Shown here: positions 31,719-34,340 of the stretch, in pieces
How positions within the stretch are numbered: position 1 is the first letter of the stretch
Layout of the letters: each line of letters opens with the position of its first letter
Program-made: the position numbers and the translations under genes
Assembly: GCA_015063985.1 (NCBI GenBank)
Contig: SVTC01000024.1
Span: forward strand, 1-34,340
Reading direction: 5' to 3'
DNA from: Oscillospiraceae bacterium
Lineage (GTDB): Bacteria > Bacillota > Clostridia > Oscillospirales > SIG627
Length of the DNA stretch: 34,340 nt
Notes under the pieces: model-generated
What the model saw: the letters and a program-made list of their open reading frames with translations, nothing else
Database searches by the model: none
What the model was told of the DNA's origin: nothing

Positions 31719-32258
31719 TTATTTTTCAATGCTCTGATATGTATTCCAATCATAGATTTCATAAAGCACTTTCGATTTTGTCAGCTTTGAAATAAAACTT
31801 TTGGGTTTCTTAATTCTGTTAATCGCTTTTTCAAACCCTTGTTCTCCAAAAACATCATCGTCATCATTCATATCAAAGCATGCATCACCAAGCCACCGAT
31901 GTTTCTTCAAATCGTTTGCAAGAATTACTTTGAAAGAGCCACTCATAATTCGCCGAATATTTTCAAGTAAATCTTTACTAAGGTATTCTTCTTTATAATC
32001 AAACATTTCAAAACAATAATCACCAAAGCTTAATTCTTCAAAAAGGAATCCGTTATCTCTTAGATTGAATTGAAGTTGGATATTCTTTTTTTCATTATTG
32101 CTTTTTATGATAACGGCGATGACTTTACAGGGCTTTGAATTCATTGTGTCGGGGAACAGAACGCTATGACGCCAATATTCTGCTTCACTTGAAAATTCAA
32201 GTATGTTAAATTCTATGTTGTTTGTTCGTAATAGTTGTTTTGCTTCTTCTAATGTCAT
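31719..32258 (-). CDS. Hypothetical protein, orphan (179 aa)
   Basis: The protein is soluble, without signal peptide or membrane helices. It starts LEEAKQLLRTNNIEFNILEF, contains the polar, acidic stretch DACFDMNDDDDVFGEQGFEK and ends VLYEIYDWNTYQSIEK. The size and mixed alpha/beta, acid-rich composition resemble small immunity-type proteins, but I recognise no family and no toxin gene is near. The ATG has AGGAGG in front and a promoter at 32393-32421. It lies between the ktr operon and the transporter-repressor pair. Confidence 0.8.
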   Translation of the reverse strand: MTLEEAKQLLRTNNIEFNILEFSSEAEYWRHSVLFPDTMNSKPCKVIAVIIKSNNEKKNIQLQFNLRDNGFLFEELSFGDYCFEMFDYKEEYLSKDLLENIRRIMSGSFKVILANDLKKHRWLGDACFDMNDDDDVFGEQGFEKAINRIKKPKSFISKLTKSKVLYEIYDWNTYQSIEK

Positions 32259-32392
32259 AGCGATACCTCCTTACATAGAAATGAAAGACCGTATTTGGCG
32301 GAATCAATAGAATCGTTCCGTGAATTATGTAATGCTAATAAATGCCGCAGGCAGCGCGGTCAAGCTTTTATATAATCGCGTTTATTGAGGAC

Positions 32393-32421
32393 ATTATATC
32401 ATATTTTAGTGAAAATTTCAA
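32393..32421 (-). promoter_or_regulatory. Promoter of the orphan gene at 32258
   Basis: Minus strand: TTGAAA (32416-32421), 17-base spacer, TATAAT (32393-32398). The 5' leader would be about 130 bases. Confidence 0.65.
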
Positions 32422-32452
32422 TACAGCCACGATCCTCAACTCTATACGCTTC

Positions 32453-33361
32453 TCAACTACAGAAATTTTTTGTTTTCTTCTTGAAAATCGGCTCATCCTT
32501 GGAGCAGAGCCAAGCTCCCACCGCCATGGCGGCAATGGAGACAAAGTAGGTCACCTTTGGCATCTCACGGAAGACAACGAGGGAAAGTAGAGTGCCGATG
32601 AAGGGCGCAACGGCGTAATACGCACTTGTCCGTGCCGCGCCGAGAATCCTCTGTGCGTACACGTAAAAGAAGATGCTCAGCCCATACGCCACAAATCCCA
32701 CGCCAAGCACGGCAAAAACGCTCCAAAGGTTGGTCAGCCGCTCTCCGATGCACAGCCCGATGATGATCGAACCCAGACCCGAAAAAATGCCTTTCAGCAG
32801 TACGATCTGCAAGGGATCCTTGGACGAGAGCTTTCGCGTGCAGTTGTTTTCAAAACCCCAGCACACCGCCGCCAAAAGCACGAACAGCGAGCCAACGGAA
32901 AATTTGAGACTGCTGATATCCTCAAAGGAAAGCAGCGCGCAGGACAGTACCACGAAGAAGATACCCGCCCACAGACGGGGAGAAATCTTTTCCTTGAAGA
33001 TCATAAGCGCAATGATCGCCGTCGCCACGATCTCAAAGTTGTTCAGCAAGGACGCGTTTGCTGCCGTGGTGTTGTCAAGTCCGATGAGCAGAAAGATGGG
33101 TGCGGCGATATCCAGCACGATCATCGCAATGGTATGGGGAAGCTCCGCTTTCGTGATGCTTTCCTCGGCGGCTTGAATCTTTTTCCCTTTGCGGATCAGA
33201 GCGATCACGCTCATACCAAGCCCCGCGCCCACGTACAAAAACCCTGCCATCAGGGTGGAGGGCATATAGTCAAGGAGCAGCTTCGAAAAAGGCGAGTTGA
33301 CGGCGTACAGAGCCGCCGCAAGAATGGCTAAAAAGATGCCGTAGGTCATTTTATTCTTCAT
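32453..33361 (-). CDS. EamA/DMT-superfamily transporter (302 aa)
   Basis: Ten membrane helices and two EamA repeats are visible. The first begins YGIFLAILAAALYAVNSPFS, the second around SVGSLFVLLAAVCWGFENNC, and the GAARTSAYYAVAPFIG helix is conserved in drug/metabolite exporters. It ends with a short basic tail. Its ATG overlaps the stop codon of the CsoR-family gene as ATGA, so both are translated together. The substrate is unknown; the coupled metal-type repressor hints at a metal- or thiol-related export. The DNA is GC-richer than the surroundings. Confidence 0.92.
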   Translation of the reverse strand: MKNKMTYGIFLAILAAALYAVNSPFSKLLLDYMPSTLMAGFLYVGAGLGMSVIALIRKGKKIQAAEESITKAELPHTIAMIVLDIAAPIFLLIGLDNTTAANASLLNNFEIVATAIIALMIFKEKISPRLWAGIFFVVLSCALLSFEDISSLKFSVGSLFVLLAAVCWGFENNCTRKLSSKDPLQIVLLKGIFSGLGSIIIGLCIGERLTNLWSVFAVLGVGFVAYGLSIFFYVYAQRILGAARTSAYYAVAPFIGTLLSLVVFREMPKVTYFVSIAAMAVGAWLCSKDEPIFKKKTKNFCS

Positions 33362-33627
33362 AGCAGCTTGTCAATGGCTCCCTTGAGGTTCTCAATGGCG
33401 TCCTCGTCGTTCTCCTTCACCGCGTCCACGATGCAGTGGTCGATGTGATCCTTCAGAATGACCTTGCTCACGCCCGTGATCTCCGATTTGATCGCCGAAA
33501 GCTGAATGAGCACGTCACTGCAGTCCCGCCCGTCCTCGATCATCTTTTTCACGGCGTTCATATGTCCGATCGCCCGCGACATACGGTTCAAAACCGCCTT
33601 GGTGTGCTCGTGTGTATGCTGTTCCAT
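33358..33627 (-). CDS. CsoR/RcnR/FrmR-family transcriptional repressor (89 aa)
   Basis: This all-helical DUF156 protein has Cys36, His61 and Cys65 (GRDCSDVL; DHIDHC), the same numbered ligand set as copper-sensing CsoR. It also has an extra N-terminal His-rich segment (MEQHTHEHTK). The core LNRMSRAIGHMNAVKKMI and DVLIQLSAIKSEITGV is typical. Such repressors release DNA on binding Cu(I), Ni(II), persulfide or formaldehyde, depending on subfamily. The start at 33627 has TGGAGG upstream. A perfect palindrome lies at the promoter. The coupled gene is a DMT transporter and not the usual CopA or a formaldehyde enzyme. Confidence 0.93.
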   Translation of the reverse strand: MEQHTHEHTKAVLNRMSRAIGHMNAVKKMIEDGRDCSDVLIQLSAIKSEITGVSKVILKDHIDHCIVDAVKENDEDAIENLKGAIDKLL

Positions 33628-33639
33628 CGTAATACCTCC

Positions 33640-33660
33640 ATATCCCCCCACGGGGGATAT
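33640..33660. promoter_or_regulatory. Operator of the CsoR-family repressor
   Basis: ATATCCCCC, a three-base centre, and GGGGGATAT form a perfect 9-3-9 palindrome. The G-tract inverted repeat with A/T ends is the known type of site for this repressor family. It lies just after the -10 box and ahead of the ribosome site, so binding would block the start of transcription. Confidence 0.75.
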
Positions 33661-33664
33661 TTTG

Positions 33665-33693
33665 AGTATATCACTTTTTCTCCTTTTCGTCAA
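33665..33693 (-). promoter_or_regulatory. Promoter of the repressor-transporter operon
   Basis: Minus strand: TTGACG (33688-33693), 17-base spacer, TATACT (33665-33670). Confidence 0.75.
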
Positions 33694-33776
33694 TACAGCT
33701 CCGCCACAATTCGAAAAATCTTTCCGATTCTCTCTGGACTTTACGTTTTTTGCGCTGACAAAATCAGAAACTAAAT

Positions 33777-33810
33777 CCGCCGAGAGCGACCAAACGGTTA
33801 CTTTCGGCGG
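33777..33810. terminator. Hairpin near the end of the small ORF, possible terminator
   Basis: Stem CCGCCGAGAG / CTTTCGGCGG (one G-U pair) with a 14-base loop; TGTGTTTTA follows on the plus strand. The minus-strand tail is GGATTTAGTTTC, a weak T-tract. It overlaps the last codon of the small ORF. Confidence 0.4.
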
Positions 33811-33974
33811 TGTGTTTTATGCGGTTTTAACGATTTGCGTATTCTCAACCCAATAGGCTTTATCTTTTTGAACTTTACAAGCGGTTTATGGAATAATACG
33901 ATTATTGTTCTATCTCTGAAAATATTGCTTAGATTAGGATGAACATCTACTGAGTTTTCATTGCGATCTATCAT
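33798..33974 (-). CDS. Small hypothetical protein, basic C-terminus (58 aa)
   Basis: The ATG at 33974 is preceded by CGGAGG at a good distance, the main reason to believe this ORF. The product begins MIDRNENSVDVHPNLSNIF and ends with a highly basic run rich in Lys, Arg and His. I recognise no family, and it may be the surviving start of a longer gene. It follows the partial gene at 34012 by 37 bases on the same strand. Confidence 0.5.
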   Translation of the reverse strand: MIDRNENSVDVHPNLSNIFRDRTIIVLFHKPLVKFKKIKPIGLRIRKSLKPHKTHRRK

Positions 33975-34011
33975 CACACCTCCGAACAGCACTTGACAAT
34001 AGTATCACTCT

Positions 34012-34340
34012 TTAAGCTTCGTATCCTTCAGGCATGGATGCTTTTACCGTTTTAACAACATACCCATTCAATCCGCTTAAAAGCATTTTTGCTGAAAGAT
34101 TTGAGCCTTCAGCGACTACAAGTGCCTCTCTGAAAGCAAAAGAAGGAAGGTCGATGCTGCCGTCATGCCACATGCATATCAACCGTTCGATTTTGGCATC
34201 ATTGTTTTTCTTTTTCTCAATAAAAAGCTTCATTACGCCCTCTGCTTCAATTGCAGAATGACCGTTCTGAAATGAAACAGAATAAATAGTACCTTTGGCG
34301 CTAAGCATCACCACTGTGTTGCCATTGGAAAGCTCATTCG
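34012..34340 (-). CDS. C-terminal part of a hypothetical protein, cut by the window edge
   Basis: The frame is open to the right edge, so the gene starts outside the window. The visible part is about 109 residues: it begins NELSNGNTVVMLSAKGTIYS, continues EGVMKLFIEKKKNNDAKIER and ends LLSGLNGYVVKTVKASMPEGYEA. The composition is that of a soluble alpha/beta protein. No motif identifies it. The GTG and ATG codons near 34310 should not be taken as its start. Confidence 0.75.
   Translation of the reverse strand, partial: NELSNGNTVVMLSAKGTIYSVSFQNGHSAIEAEGVMKLFIEKKKNNDAKIERLICMWHDGSIDLPSFAFREALVVAEGSNLSAKMLLSGLNGYVVKTVKASMPEGYEA

Overview
The window looks like a chromosomal segment of an endospore-forming, low-to-moderate-GC anaerobic Firmicute (class Clostridia, most likely an uncultured gut Oscillospiraceae-type organism). 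The reasons are the RqcP-YabP-YabQ-DivIC sporulation/division block next to an HU gene, CotF-type spore coat genes, KtrAB potassium uptake, textbook sigma-A promoters with 17-bp spacers, strong GGAGG ribosome sites and occasional TTG/GTG starts. The exact genus cannot be fixed from the sequence alone.

Layout. (1) 1-1257, minus strand: three overlapping genes, two double zinc-ribbon proteins and the start of a GC-rich secreted repeat/beta-helix protein that runs off the left edge. (2) 1336-3014: a truncated sugar-binding lipoprotein fragment, an MmcQ/YjbR protein and a small membrane protein. (3) 3024-7714: carbohydrate-related genes (a beta-helix protein, a divergent sugar isomerase/epimerase, a sialidase-like protein), with a 5' tRNA-Thr-like remnant and a racemase-like remnant around the last. 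(4) 8053-12808: divergent tRNA-Pro(GGG) and tRNA-Arg(CCU), radA, hup, rqcP-yabP-yabQ-divIC and a DUF5131 protein. (5) 12815-18907, minus: DeoR regulator, then E2, E3 and a fused alpha-beta E1 of a 2-oxoacid dehydrogenase complex, all probably from one promoter with a candidate operator. (6) 19014-23978: two spore coat genes, a GNAT acetyltransferase, putP, and an SDR plus MATE pair. (7) 24024-24203: an unusual array of seven small hairpins separated by nine-base words that switch orientation half way. (8) 24357-27752: a second beta-helix protein, a truncated TIR-domain gene, and a divergent membrane protein with Rossmann (TrkA-N-like) and RyR domains. (9) 27764-31602: a second MATE transporter and ktrB-ktrA. 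(10) 31719-34340: an orphan protein, a CsoR-family repressor translationally coupled to an EamA/DMT transporter behind a perfect palindrome, a small ORF, and a partial gene at the right edge.

Most of the window is housekeeping and metabolism. The signs of gene flux are the four broken genes (solute-binding protein, tRNA-Thr, racemase-like, TIR), the hairpin array, and two visibly GC-richer blocks (1-1257 and 32453-33627). The best candidates for something little described are the TM-Rossmann-RyR protein beside the TIR remnant and the hairpin array. Promoters, operators and terminators are called by eye; no search or folding program was run.
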